From: Phycisphaerae bacterium
GTDB lineage: Bacteria > Planctomycetota > Phycisphaerae > FEN-1346 > JAACEH01
Direction of reading: 5' to 3'
Assembly (NCBI GenBank): GCA_012729015.1
Contig: JAAYDY010000099.1
Location: forward strand, 1-64,000
Length of the DNA: 64,000 nt
Under the pieces are notes generated by a model that had not been told where the DNA came from, did no database searches, and worked only from the letters and a program-made list of their open reading frames with translations. Shown piece after piece: positions 50,149 to 59,378 of this stretch. How positions within the stretch are numbered: the stretch's first letter is position 1; each line of letters starts with the position of its first letter. Both the position numbers and the translations under genes were made by a program.

Positions 50149-50406
50149 ATGAGGATCCTGCGTTATGTCGTGATTGCCGTTTGCACGTTGGCGTTGCTGA
50201 CCCCTTCGGCGTTTGCCGAGAATCAGCAGCGGCAACAGAGACGAACCCAGAGGCGGGAGCAGACCCAGCAGTGTGTCGGCGAAGGGACGGGATGCGGGAC
50301 CATGCAGCGGTCCCAGAAGCGACAGACATGCCGCCGTCAGCAACGGCGCTGCGACAGGGCCCAGCAGGGCCCGCAGCAGGATGCCACCGATGCAAGCGAA
50401 GAATGA
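50149..50406 (+). CDS. Small secreted Gln/Arg-rich protein
   Basis: 85 residues. ATG with AGGAGG 7 bases upstream; signal peptide MRILRYVVIAVCTLALLTPS with cleavage after AFA. The mature 60 residues are dominated by Gln and Arg (ENQQRQQRRTQRREQTQQ) with four Cys that could form two disulfides. Probably a small basic extracytoplasmic protein, perhaps binding nucleic acid or cell wall. A TTGACT at 50080 may be its -35 box. Confidence 0.65.
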   Translation: MRILRYVVIAVCTLALLTPSAFAENQQRQQRRTQRREQTQQCVGEGTGCGTMQRSQKRQTCRRQQRRCDRAQQGPQQDATDASEE

Positions 50407-50527
50407 TCCATCAACGGCGGACACGCCATATTGTGCGGGTACAGGGGCGCGCCTCAAGGGAGGTGCGTCCCTGTGGCTTCTGACTCTGTCGGTCAATGCC
50501 TGATCCCACTGTGGGTCCGACCGAGAG

Positions 50528-52018
50528 CTACTTGCCGATGCAGAAGCCCGCAAAGATGTCGTTCAGAACATCTTCTGGGCTGGAGCGGCCGGTGATCAGG
50601 CCCAGGGCGTCGATGGCCTCGCGCAGTTCCAGGGCCAGGAGTTCCTCGCCGTGGTCGGCGCCGGGGCAGGGGGCCGGTCCGGCGTCGTCGTCGCCCGGGC
50701 GGCAGAGCAGCGTCGCGCGTTCGAGGGCTTCGGCGGCGGTCTCCATGCACTGGCGGTGCCGGGCGACCACGGCCGGCCCGTCGGCGGCACGGTCCAGGTC
50801 GCCCCGCCGCAAGGTCCGAAGCACCGCGGCCCGCAGCGCGTCGAGCCCCTCGCCGGTGCGGGCCGAGACGGCGACGACCGGCGCTCCGTGCGACGTCTCG
50901 CGGGCCGACGCGACGGCGCCGTCGGCGACCGGACCGCCGCTCCCGAGCGGCAACAGGTCGCACTTGTTCAGCACCAGGACCGTCGGCGCCGCCAGTGTGG
51001 CCAGGAGTCGTTCCACGTCGTCGTGGCTGGACGGATCGGCGGTCCACCGCGCCGCGTCCACCACCGCCAGAACCAGCTCCGACCGGGCCAGGACCGCCAG
51101 CGTCCGCGCGTGTGCGGCCGCGTGGAGCCGCCGCCGGGCGTCGTCGCCCGGGGCCAGGTCGGCCACGGCTTCGGTCAGGCCGGCGGTGTCCGACAGGACG
51201 AAGGGCGTGCCGTCGATGGTGAAGCGTTGCCGCAACTCGTCGCGGGTGGTGCCGGCAACCTCGGTGACGATGGCTCGTTCGGCGCCGGCCAGACGGTTGA
51301 AGAGGCTGGACTTGCCGACGTTGGGGCGGCCGACCAGGGCCACGCGCACGTCGCCGTCGACGTGGGTCACGTCGCGGCTGCGGCGGGCCAGGGCCACCAC
51401 CTCGTCGCGGAGTCGGGCGGCTTCGGCGCCGGCCTCCGCGGCCGACAGCACCGGCACCTGCTGATCCGAAAAGTCGATGGCCAGCTCGGCCCGGGCCAGG
51501 AGACGGCGCAGACGGTCCACGAGCGACTCGATGCACTCGGAAAGCTCTCCGCTCAGCAGCCGCGAGGCCGCAGCCAACTCGCGCCGGCCCGCGGCGTTGA
51601 TGACAGCCATGACGGCCTCGGCCTGGGCCAGGTCGAGGCGTCCGGCGGCGAAGGCCCGGGCCGTAAACTCGCCGGGCGAGGCCGGCCGGGCCCCGGCCGC
51701 ACACAGCCGCGCGACCGTCTCGGCTACCAGGGCGGGGCTGCCCGGCAGATGCAGTTCCAGCACGTCCTCGCGCGTGTAGCTGCGCGGCCCGCGCATCACC
51801 AGCAGCGACGCCGGCACGTCGGCCCGCAACGGGCCGCTGGACAGGGCGACGGCGCCGTTGCGGCTCGTGTAGGTCTCGGCGTCGCCCAGGGGACGGTCGG
51901 GCACGAACACCGCGGCCGCGCAACGCACCGCCTCGGGCCCGCTCAGACGCACAATCGCCCGAGCCGCGGAACCCAGCGGACTGCTGACGGCGACGATCGT
52001 GTCGGTGTCGCAGATCAT
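50528..52018 (-). CDS. mnmE: tRNA modification GTPase MnmE
   Basis: 496 residues. With MnmG it modifies the wobble uridine of tRNAs. N-terminal [20 protein letters not shown] binds formyl-folate; the inserted G domain has G1 [12 protein letters not shown], the GTTRDE motif, G3 DTAGL and G4 NKCDLL. It ends FAGFCIGK, the invariant C-terminal Cys motif. Slightly longer than average because of a Gly/Ala/Asp insert after residue 440. No mnmG partner in the window. Confidence 0.96.
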   Translation of the reverse strand: MICDTDTIVAVSSPLGSAARAIVRLSGPEAVRCAAAVFVPDRPLGDAETYTSRNGAVALSSGPLRADVPASLLVMRGPRSYTREDVLELHLPGSPALVAETVARLCAAGARPASPGEFTARAFAAGRLDLAQAEAVMAVINAAGRRELAAASRLLSGELSECIESLVDRLRRLLARAELAIDFSDQQVPVLSAAEAGAEAARLRDEVVALARRSRDVTHVDGDVRVALVGRPNVGKSSLFNRLAGAERAIVTEVAGTTRDELRQRFTIDGTPFVLSDTAGLTEAVADLAPGDDARRRLHAAAHARTLAVLARSELVLAVVDAARWTADPSSHDDVERLLATLAAPTVLVLNKCDLLPLGSGGPVADGAVASARETSHGAPVVAVSARTGEGLDALRAAVLRTLRRGDLDRAADGPAVVARHRQCMETAAEALERATLLCRPGDDDAGPAPCPGADHGEELLALELREAIDALGLITGRSSPEDVLNDIFAGFCIGK

Positions 52019-52086
52019 GGTCTATCAGCCTGTTGAAGAAGTCAAAGCCCATGCCGTACATCGGGCGCAAGGTGCCATGTGAGCCC

Positions 52087-52235
52087 GTAGGGTGGGTCCA
52101 CCGGACCCACGCGGACCGAAGCTCACTCGACCGCTGCTGCCCGCTCTCCGTCCGGCCACCTGCCAGGTACGGCACGGTTCCGCCCCGACCAGGCAACCCT
52201 GATGTCCCGCGTGGGTCCGGGGGACCCACCCTACC
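52087..52235. repeat. Pair of inverted family-B repeats
   Basis: One copy reads GTAGGGTGGGTCCACCGGAC plus CCACGCGGA (52087-52116); the other is inverted, GCGTGGGTCCGGGGGACCC plus ACCCTACC (52208-52235). Together they form a large inverted structure in the gap before mnmE. Confidence 0.75.
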
Positions 52236-52272
52236 TACTCCAGGGGGGGGGCACAGCCCCTCGGCGGGCCGG

Positions 52273-53019
52273 TCACTCCGTGTCCTGAACCGGTGCGTCG
52301 CGGCGGGCGGTCGGGTCGGGGGCCAGCTCGAAACGCCGGAACATGGCCCACGCGTCGCGCAGCACCTGACCGGCCTCCGACCGGCACGCCTCCGGCCGCG
52401 ATTCCTTCTGCGGCGGCTGGGGCTCCAGGGCCGACTCGCCGATGCGGTAGCCCAGCACGTTCGCCTTCGCGATCACCTCGACGTGAACGAATCGTCCGCG
52501 GCTCTCGATCGGTACGTGCTTGAGCACCTTGCGGCGGTAGAGTTTCACCGGACAGGCGGCGTCACGGGCGTAGACGCCGAAGATCGTCGCGGCCAGTTGC
52601 CGCATCGCCCACGACGCCAGCCGCCGCCCGGGCCCGTCGAGCCGCTTCGTGCGATAGCCCAGCACCAGGTCGTGCCGTTCGATCTCGTCGAGCATCCGCG
52701 GCAGACCGCCCAGGTCCACGCGAGCCGTCGCCTCCGTCTGCAAGACCAGCGGCAACCGGGCCGCCGCGGCCCCGTCGCGCAGGCACGCTCCCAGGCCCAG
52801 CGGCGCGTCGTGGCGAATCGTGCGGAGCTGGCGATGCTGCTCGCACAACGCGCCGATCCGCTGCGCGGTGCCGTCCGTGCTGCCGTCGTCCACGAGCACG
52901 ATCTCGAACTCCTCGGTGCAGGCGGCCAGCGCGTCGCGCAGCGCTGTCGCTGCGTCGGCGACGCGGTCTTCGTCGTCACAGGCCCGCATCACGGCGGAAA
53001 CGGCCCGTCGCATTGGCAT
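52273..53019 (-). CDS. Glycosyltransferase family 2
   Basis: 248 residues. N-terminal GT2 domain with EIVLVDDGSTDGTAQRIGAL and a nucleotide-binding Asp pair, and RHDAPLGLGACLRDGAAAAR, as in dolichol-phosphate mannosyltransferase-like enzymes. The second Asp-x-Asp that normally follows the central strand reads LVLQTEATARVDLG, so the metal site looks altered. GGGAG 9 bases before the ATG. No membrane helix. Possibly inactive or with changed donor use. A membrane protein gene starts on the same strand upstream, 98 bases away. Confidence 0.83.
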   Translation of the reverse strand: MPMRRAVSAVMRACDDEDRVADAATALRDALAACTEEFEIVLVDDGSTDGTAQRIGALCEQHRQLRTIRHDAPLGLGACLRDGAAAARLPLVLQTEATARVDLGGLPRMLDEIERHDLVLGYRTKRLDGPGRRLASWAMRQLAATIFGVYARDAACPVKLYRRKVLKHVPIESRGRFVHVEVIAKANVLGYRIGESALEPQPPQKESRPEACRSEAGQVLRDAWAMFRRFELAPDPTARRDAPVQDTE

Positions 53020-53117
53020 GCTTCACGTCTCCCGATCGGTGCAGGGAAATGACCGCGAGGTCCATCGGATGGGTGCGGCCGCCATCGGGCGCCCGCGGCG
53101 AATGCCCGCGCGAGTCC

Positions 53118-54884
53118 CTATTGGGATCGCCTCAGGAAATAGTTGCGGACCAGCTCCCGCTGCCGCGCCGGAATATGCTCGTCCTCCAGGGCTTTCATGG
53201 CCTCCGTGCGATAGGCGTCCAGGTTGCCCGTGAAATCCATGGTGGCGGTTTCGTCCGGGTCGGCCGGCCCCTTGACGAGGATGCTGCCGGCGCTTTCACC
53301 TTTGCCGATGCGGCCCGGCGAGTACTCGCTTGTCTTCGTGTGCTCGATGGACTTCGGCCGGTAGATCCGTGCCCACGGCAGCTCGGCCTGGTTCTCGTCC
53401 AGTTCCATGTGCCCGCCCTGGCCGCCGCCCTCCAGGTTTGTGCTCGCCATGTTCGGCTGCGACGCCCCCGAGCCGGAGGCGCCGCCGGCTTGCGAGCCAC
53501 CGCCCTGTTGGCCGGTGCCGTTGCAGTCCGGGCACGGCTGCCCGTCCTTCTCGCCCGTGCCGCCGCAACTCGGGCACTGTCCGCCGCCGCCCTGTTGCTG
53601 CCCCGTGCCGTTGCAGGCCGAACACGGCTTGCCGTCCTTCTGTCCCGATCCGCCGCAGGCCGAGCACTTGCCCTGGCCCGACGCCCCGGCCTGCGACGCC
53701 GAGGCCGTCTGCTGCTGCCCGCCGCTCTCGCCGGCGGCCTGCTTCGCCTGATCCACCTTGTCCATGGCGTTCTTCAACTGGTTGCGGCTCGCGCTGCCGG
53801 GGCCCTGGCCCTTGCCGCTGCCGGCCGCCTTGGCGATCCGCGACAGGTCCCCAGCCACCTGGTCGGCGCTGGTCTGGCCGCCCGCCGCCGCCGATTGAAG
53901 ATCCTTGCCGGCCTGCTCCAGCGAGCTGTCGCCCGAGGCGCGGCCCGCCTGCTCGGCCGCCTTGCCCACGCGAGCCAGCGCCGACTTCTCCGCCTTGTCG
54001 GCCGTGCCGTCGGCCACACGCTTCGCCAGATCCTCGGCCTTCTGCGACTCGGCTTCGGTCGGGTTCTGGCTCATCGCCGCCTGGACGCTCTCGGCCTCCT
54101 TCGCGGCGTCTTCCTTAGCCTTGGCCAGGGCTTCTTCGCTGTCGCGCTTCTGGAACTCTTCCTTCATCCCGTCCTTGAGCCGGTTCATGTCCGCCAGCAT
54201 CCGCGCCGGCGCCATCCGCGCGTTGGCCAGACGGTCGGCCTCTTCCTCGGCCTTCTTCAGCAACTCCTGCAACGCCGGATCGCTCTCGATCGCCCGGTCC
54301 TGACGAATGCTCCGTAGGCTGTCCCGCAAATCCTCGGCGGCCTTGCGGCTCCGGGCGTCGAACGCCTCCCGCGCTCGGTAGTCCGCCGTCTTGTACGGCG
54401 GCAGGAACATCATCGCGCCGCACGCCAGCAGCCCCACCGCCAGGTACCGCATCTGCCACGACACGCGGTGACCGTAACGGATCGACCCCGGCCGGAACCG
54501 GCGGCAAATCTCCAGCGCTTCGCTGCGCACCACCGCCACGAGCGGCGGCTCCACGGCCTCGCGCGAAAACTCGTAGGCCGTGCTCACACGCTCGTGGAGC
54601 CCCGCCTGCCGGTCCAGGTAGATCGCCGCGTCGCGCAGCGTGATCGGTCGCAGCAGGCGCGCCGCCGCACCCAGCAGCAACGCCGCCGGAATCAACGCCA
54701 GCGGCATGTACGGGTACACGTACCACGAGGGCAACCGGCTGTAGGCCAGAGCGCTGGCCGCCACGACCAGAATGGCCGCCGCCGCTCCGTAGAGGGCCCA
54801 TCGCAGCCCGTTCTCGACGGCCCGCACGACCGCCAGCCGCCGACGCACCTGGTGCAACGTCCGAACGATTTCCTTATCGGCCAT
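53118..54884 (-). CDS. Membrane protein with DnaJ-like zinc-finger repeats
   Basis: 588 residues; GGGAGG site 8 bases before the ATG. Membrane helices at about 30-50 (RWALYGAAAAILVVAASALA), 58-80 and 150-170 (YLAVGLLACGAMMFLPP). Then a long charged coiled coil (about 190-350) and a Gln/Gly/Ala-rich part. Around residues 425-490 are four CxxCxGxG repeats (CSACGGSGQKDGKPCSACNG, CPSCGGTGEKDGQPCPDCNG), the zinc-binding form of DnaJ. A C-terminal domain follows (AELPWARIYRPKSIEHTKTS, EALEDEHIP-like end). The first half resembles the DUF4175 type of planctomycete membrane proteins. Not a DnaJ: no J domain (HPD). Confidence 0.75.
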   Translation of the reverse strand: MADKEIVRTLHQVRRRLAVVRAVENGLRWALYGAAAAILVVAASALAYSRLPSWYVYPYMPLALIPAALLLGAAARLLRPITLRDAAIYLDRQAGLHERVSTAYEFSREAVEPPLVAVVRSEALEICRRFRPGSIRYGHRVSWQMRYLAVGLLACGAMMFLPPYKTADYRAREAFDARSRKAAEDLRDSLRSIRQDRAIESDPALQELLKKAEEEADRLANARMAPARMLADMNRLKDGMKEEFQKRDSEEALAKAKEDAAKEAESVQAAMSQNPTEAESQKAEDLAKRVADGTADKAEKSALARVGKAAEQAGRASGDSSLEQAGKDLQSAAAGGQTSADQVAGDLSRIAKAAGSGKGQGPGSASRNQLKNAMDKVDQAKQAAGESGGQQQTASASQAGASGQGKCSACGGSGQKDGKPCSACNGTGQQQGGGGQCPSCGGTGEKDGQPCPDCNGTGQQGGGSQAGGASGSGASQPNMASTNLEGGGQGGHMELDENQAELPWARIYRPKSIEHTKTSEYSPGRIGKGESAGSILVKGPADPDETATMDFTGNLDAYRTEAMKALEDEHIPARQRELVRNYFLRRSQ

Positions 54885-55096
54885 AGTCCGTCCTCCCGCC
54901 GAAAGCACAGCGCCTATTATATTAGATGCGCCAGACGGCGGATAGTTCAAACCTGCCCTCGCCGCCGCGGGGGGGCACGTCACGGTGGCAGGCCCCCATC
55001 CTTCCGCGTGGCTGCCCGGTGCCATGTCTGCACCGTCAGGCATGCCGCCCGTCACCCGTCCGACCTGCGTGCTCGACCCGCGCAGCGGTTCGGTGC

Positions 55097-55125
55097 TTGA
55101 CGCCGGTCACACGCATTGAGATACT
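55097..55125 (+). promoter_or_regulatory. Promoter of the first secretin-like gene
   Basis: TTGACG (55097-55102), 17 bases, GATACT (55120-55125). The start near 55132 gives a 43-base leader with AAGGAG before the ATG. Confidence 0.65.
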
Positions 55126-55174
55126 GAACCTGTCCTTCCGGTGCGGCGATTCGTCATGCTATAAGGAGACTCTC

Positions 55175-56305
55175 ATGCGTAGGTCCGTGCGATCTGTGTC
55201 GGTCATCCTGCCGGCGGCCCTGCTGCTCGCAGTCGCATCTGTCGGCTTTCCTGTCGCCATGAAGGCGGACGATTCCGAGACGCCGGACGCGCCCGCCGTG
55301 CCGCTCATCGTCCGATCCTACAACGTCCGGTCGCTCCTCGAGAAGATCCCGGATCACGACTTTGGCAGATCGGCCAATGCCGTCACTTATCCCAATGGTT
55401 CCGACTACGATTGGCATGGTGGAGGAGGAGGCATTTTCGACGATGAGGAGGAGGATGAGCAGGAGCAGCCCGAGGACTCCGTCATACACTACGTCTGCGG
55501 CATGGTCCGCTCTCAGGAGCCGTGGAAGTCCGACGGCGGCCGGGCGACGGCCACAGTCCATGCCAATCTGGGGCTCCTGCTGGTCCGCCAGACACAGGAC
55601 GGCCACGAGCAGGTTGCCCGTGCGCTGGCCGACCTGGAGCAGGGGTTGGTGCCGACGCTGGCCTGCCGCATCCGCGTGGTCCAACTGGACAAGGAGTTCC
55701 TGGACAAGCATTGCGGCGATGGACTGTTTGCCGCCGAGACCCCCGAGCAGCGGACCTTGCTGGAGGGGGCCGTTCGTCACTGTTACGCCGAGACAATGCT
55801 GACGGGGACCAGCGGCCAGGGCCTCAGCAACATCAGCGGCCTGGCACAGATACTCGTGGATGATTCTGAGCCGGTGGTTGCCGACAACGCGGTGGCCCCG
55901 GATATCGTTCTCGGCCGCTATCTGACCGGATTCGCCGTGTTCATGCGGCCGACCTTGCTGTCCGACTGCGAACATGTCCGATTGGGCTACTCGTTGTGCT
56001 ACGGCCGACTGTTGTCACGCAGCCAGACAACGATACAGTCGGGCACGACGCAGACGGTGGTTGAGAATCCCCTCGAACGTCCCGACTTCGTCTGCGACCA
56101 GCGGGCCGGCACGGCGACGCTGGCCCTTGGCGTGCCGACAATCATCGCCGCCGGCACGATGCCCGAGCGCGTGGTGAACCCCGAGGCGCCGGAGGGGGCC
56201 ACCCTGCACGTCTGCTACGTCGTGACGGTGCAGAAGACCGGCGGCGAGGCGCCGGTACGCGCTGCCGCGCCGGCGAATGCTGCCGCGCCGGCCGCCGGCA
56301 AGTAG
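55175..56305 (+). CDS. Exported protein with secretin-type motif, copy 1
   Basis: 376 residues, ATAAGGAG site 6 bases before the ATG. Signal peptide MRRSVRSVSVILPAALLLAV. The start of the mature part, IVRSYNVRSLLEKIPDHDFG, followed by ARATATVHANLGLLLVRQTQ and EQVARALADLEQGL, matches the short N-terminal domains of secretin-like proteins common in this phylum (YDVRDLL, then a strand with LLV.Q). A Gly/Asp/Glu-rich insert (GGGGGIFDDEEEDEQEQPED) is odd. The end CYVVTVQKTGGEAPVRAAAP is shared with the next gene. No secretin pore domain, so it is not a complete GspD. Confidence 0.7.
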   Translation: MRRSVRSVSVILPAALLLAVASVGFPVAMKADDSETPDAPAVPLIVRSYNVRSLLEKIPDHDFGRSANAVTYPNGSDYDWHGGGGGIFDDEEEDEQEQPEDSVIHYVCGMVRSQEPWKSDGGRATATVHANLGLLLVRQTQDGHEQVARALADLEQGLVPTLACRIRVVQLDKEFLDKHCGDGLFAAETPEQRTLLEGAVRHCYAETMLTGTSGQGLSNISGLAQILVDDSEPVVADNAVAPDIVLGRYLTGFAVFMRPTLLSDCEHVRLGYSLCYGRLLSRSQTTIQSGTTQTVVENPLERPDFVCDQRAGTATLALGVPTIIAAGTMPERVVNPEAPEGATLHVCYVVTVQKTGGEAPVRAAAPANAAAPAAGK

Positions 56306-56333
56306 GGGCGGCTCGCGGTGAGTCCCGAGCCCC

Positions 56334-56412
56334 GTCGAGGGGCGGGTGGCATGGCCACTCAAGCGTGGCCATGGTCGTTGCCTTCCGCGTGGCTGCAAGC
56401 AGCCACCCTACG
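56334..56412. repeat. Palindromic repeat, family C, short
   Basis: GGTGGCATGGCCACTCAAGC, then CCTTCCGCGTGGCTGC joined to AAGCAGCCACCCTACGC: the same internal deletion as at 45183. Lies between the two paralogues, just after a family-G core at 56306. Confidence 0.7.
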
Positions 56413-56540
56413 CGCCCCCGTCCCGTTGAGAATCGGTCGTCCGGGAAGTCTTTCCGAGACCGGCGTTGTTCATACTGACATCCGCTGAGCCGCATGGCGA
56501 CGGCTTGTGCATCGGACACTCTACTTCGGGAGACAGAGCT

Positions 56541-57731
56541 ATGACCATGGTGCGACGCGCTATGCCCGTGCTGGTTGTGTGGGCCATGCTTCTGGCTGCG
56601 GCCTTGACCCTGCGGGCCGACGACGACCGGCGGACGCTGACGGTTGAGCTGCCGGATGGCGGGCGACAGGAGATTCAGGTAACCCTGGATCAACTGCGTG
56701 AGGCCCTTGAGGACTGGGAGCCGCCGCTCTTCACGCGGTCCTACGATGTCGGCGTGCTGTTGCGGGAGACGCCGGTTGCACCCAGGTGGTTTGTCGACGA
56801 GGGTGTACGGTCCGGAGTCGATCCGCGTGCAGGCAGTTGGGGGGCTGGCGATTCCTATGACTACGATGATTGCGATCGACCGCGTGAGGATCTTCTACGA
56901 AACATCCTCATGCGTCATGCTCAAGACCCCAAGGAACCATGGGAGGAATTTGGGGGGCGAGCCTCCATTGAGTTCGACGCCGACCTCGGCCGCATGTTCG
57001 TCTATGGCACTGAGCTTATGCACCGAAGGACCGAGGAGTTCATTGCCACGCATCTGAAGCCCAAGACGGTTGCTCTGACGGCTCATGTCATGGCCGTGGA
57101 ACTCGACGAGTCGTTTGCGCGGCAACTGGCGATGGGCGGCTCGACGAAGGCCGATACCGACCAGCGGCGCGACGCCCTGAACAAGGCCATTGTGAAGGTC
57201 CACGGGATGGCTACGCTGAGCGGCGGCGACGGGCAGCGTCTCTACTCCAGGAGCGGCGCAGCCGCGGGCTACGCCGATTCGGTGGAACCCGTCGTGGCCG
57301 AGAACAGCGCCATGTACGATGTCCTGACTCGCTTTCAATTCTCCGGGTTCACCGTCGTGGCGAGCACAACCCTTTATCCTGCCGCCGAAGGAGCCGCAGG
57401 TTCGGATCGAGTCCTGTTCGATTACTTTGTGTGCCAGGCCCGACTGGAGCGAAGCCTGCAGGGCGAGGTCCAGGGCGTCGTCGGGCAGCAGAAGGCCCAG
57501 GGGGTATACGACAAGCCGACGCTTCACTACGACGAGCACATGGGTACTGTCACGCTGGACCTCAACTGCCCGACGATCGTCGCGGGAGGGCTGGCGCCGG
57601 CCAAGGTGCTGTACGACGATGCGCAAGCCGCCGGCAAGAGCGGCCCGGTGCCGCTCTACTACGTTGTGACGGTGCAGAAGACCGGCGGTGACGCGCCGGC
57701 CCGCGCTGCCGCGCCGGCGGACAAGAAGTAG
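56541..57731 (+). CDS. Exported protein with secretin-type motif, copy 2
   Basis: 396 residues, GGGAG upstream of the first of two close ATGs. Signal peptide MTMVRRAMPVLVVWAMLLAA. Shares with copy 1 the order: LFTRSYDVGVLLRETP, an acidic/Tyr stretch (GDSYDYDDCDRPREDLL), GGRASIEFDADLGRMFVYGT, TEEFIATHL, then YYVVTVQKTGGDAPARAAAP at the end. It has an extra N-terminal LTVELPDGGRQEIQVTLDQL. Identity is limited but the architecture and tail show common origin, with a repeat element inserted between the copies. Confidence 0.7.
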   Translation: MTMVRRAMPVLVVWAMLLAAALTLRADDDRRTLTVELPDGGRQEIQVTLDQLREALEDWEPPLFTRSYDVGVLLRETPVAPRWFVDEGVRSGVDPRAGSWGAGDSYDYDDCDRPREDLLRNILMRHAQDPKEPWEEFGGRASIEFDADLGRMFVYGTELMHRRTEEFIATHLKPKTVALTAHVMAVELDESFARQLAMGGSTKADTDQRRDALNKAIVKVHGMATLSGGDGQRLYSRSGAAAGYADSVEPVVAENSAMYDVLTRFQFSGFTVVASTTLYPAAEGAAGSDRVLFDYFVCQARLERSLQGEVQGVVGQQKAQGVYDKPTLHYDEHMGTVTLDLNCPTIVAGGLAPAKVLYDDAQAAGKSGPVPLYYVVTVQKTGGDAPARAAAPADKK

Positions 57732-57734
57732 CGC

Positions 57735-57862
57735 GTAGGGTGGCTGCTTGACGCAGTTCGCGAGCACCGTCGAGGGGCCGTCAGGTTCCGAGCTCGTCGA
57801 GGGGCAGCCACGCGGAAGGGGTCAAGCCGTCCGGCATGCCTGACGGGGCAGGCATGTCACCC
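57735..57862. repeat. Dispersed palindromic repeat, family C, full length, inverted
   Basis: Reverse-complement relative to 6296-6422: GTAGGGTGGCTGCTTGACGC, then CACCGTCGAGGGGCCGTCAG, CCACGCGGAAGG, then CATGCCTGACGGGGCAGGCATG. It lies between the second secretin-like gene and the rpoN end. Confidence 0.8.
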
Positions 57863-57875
57863 GGCGGTCGGTGGC

Positions 57876-59348
57876 TCAGAACTCCTTGCGCCGCCGGCTG
57901 GAGGGGATGTTCATGATCTTGCGGTACTTGGCCACGGTCCGCCGCGCCAGGTCGATGCCCTGGGCCTTGAACCGTTCCATGATCTGGTCGTCCGACAGCG
58001 GATGCTTCTTGTCCTCGCCGTCGATCATCTCGCGGAGCTTCGTCCGCACGTGGTCCCAGGCGATGGTCTCGCCGTCGGCGGTCTCCGTGCCGCCGGTGAA
58101 GAACCGCCGCAACGCGACGATGCCCCACGGCGTGTCGGCGTACTTGTCGTCCACTGCGCGGCTGATGGTGCCCACGTGCAGCTTCACGTCGTCGGCCACC
58201 TGTTGCATCTTCAGCGGCTGAATGTGCTCGGGACCCTGGTCCAGGAACGCGCGCTGGAACTTCACGATCGACTGGACTACCCGCAACAGCGTGCTCTTGC
58301 GTTGCTCGATGGCCTCCATCAGCCACCGCGCCGACCGCACGTTCCGGGCCACAAACTCGCGCGTCTTGGCGTCCAGGTCGCGGCGATGCAGCATCTTGCG
58401 GTACAGCTGGCTGATGTAAAGGCGCGGCGTCCGCTCGTCCAGCACCACGACGCGGTACTCCTTCTGCTTCTCGTCGTACACGATCTCGACGTCGGGCGTG
58501 ATGTACGGCACCATCTCTTCGGTGATCGAGGCGCCGGGCTTCGGATTCAGGTGCTGAATGCAGGCCACGGCGTCCTTCACGGCGGCAATGCTCACGCCCA
58601 GCCGCTTGGCCACCTGGGGATACCGGTTGCCTTCGATGTCGTGCAGGTGCTCGGCCACGATCTTGCGGGCCAGGGCGTTGTCGTCGCCCGACCGTTTCAA
58701 CTGGATCAGCAGGCACTCCCGCAGGTCCCGCGCGCCGACGCCCGGCGGGTCGAGCCGCTGCACCAGCGCCAGGGCCGCTTCGGCCTGCGCCCCGGTCGCC
58801 CCGCCGCGAACGTCCGGCAACAGCTCCTCCAGCGGCACGCGAAGGTACCCATTGTTGTCCAGGTTCCGGATGATCGCCGCGCCCAGCTCGCGAATCACCG
58901 GGTCGGTGTCGAAGAACGCGAACTGATCCAGCAGCACCTCGTGCAGGTTCTCGCCCGGCGCCGCCGTGTTCTGAAGGGCGTCGAGCTTGGCGTCGCGCTC
59001 GCCGCGGCTCATCCGAGCCTTTGGCACCGACTCCTGGTCGAAGTACCCGTCCCACTCGTCCGCCATCGCCTGAAGACGGTCGAACTCGTCCGCCCCGGCC
59101 TGCTCGGCCACCTCCAGCGGACGCTCCTCCTCCGCCGGGCCGGCCACGTTCTCCTGCTCGGGCGCCGCCTCGCGCGGTTCGTCGTCCTGGTCCCGCATCT
59201 CCAGCACCGGATTCGACACCAGTTCCTGCTGGATCCGCTCTTCCAGCGCCAGAAGCGGCAGTTGCAGAATCTCCATCGACTGGATCATCCGCGGCGCCAG
59301 CTTCATGCGCTGCTCAAGGCGAACCTGCATGCTCGTGTCGAAACGCAT
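57876..59348 (-). CDS. rpoN: RNA polymerase sigma-54 factor
   Basis: 490 residues. Region I SMQVRLEQRMKLAPRMIQSM and EILQLPLLALEERIQQELV, an acidic region II, the core-binding domain with FFDTDPVIRELGAAIIRNLD, the DNA-binding helix-turn-helix (LKMQQVADDVKLHVGTISRA) and an RpoN box ARRTVAKYRK (the usual ARRTVAKYR-E is Lys here). The product recognises GG/GC promoters and needs activator ATPases. recR follows upstream on the same strand after 30 bases. Confidence 0.97.
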   Translation of the reverse strand: MRFDTSMQVRLEQRMKLAPRMIQSMEILQLPLLALEERIQQELVSNPVLEMRDQDDEPREAAPEQENVAGPAEEERPLEVAEQAGADEFDRLQAMADEWDGYFDQESVPKARMSRGERDAKLDALQNTAAPGENLHEVLLDQFAFFDTDPVIRELGAAIIRNLDNNGYLRVPLEELLPDVRGGATGAQAEAALALVQRLDPPGVGARDLRECLLIQLKRSGDDNALARKIVAEHLHDIEGNRYPQVAKRLGVSIAAVKDAVACIQHLNPKPGASITEEMVPYITPDVEIVYDEKQKEYRVVVLDERTPRLYISQLYRKMLHRRDLDAKTREFVARNVRSARWLMEAIEQRKSTLLRVVQSIVKFQRAFLDQGPEHIQPLKMQQVADDVKLHVGTISRAVDDKYADTPWGIVALRRFFTGGTETADGETIAWDHVRTKLREMIDGEDKKHPLSDDQIMERFKAQGIDLARRTVAKYRKIMNIPSSRRRKEF

Positions 59349-59378
59349 CGCTTGTCCCGTGCCGGCCTTGCGGCCCCG

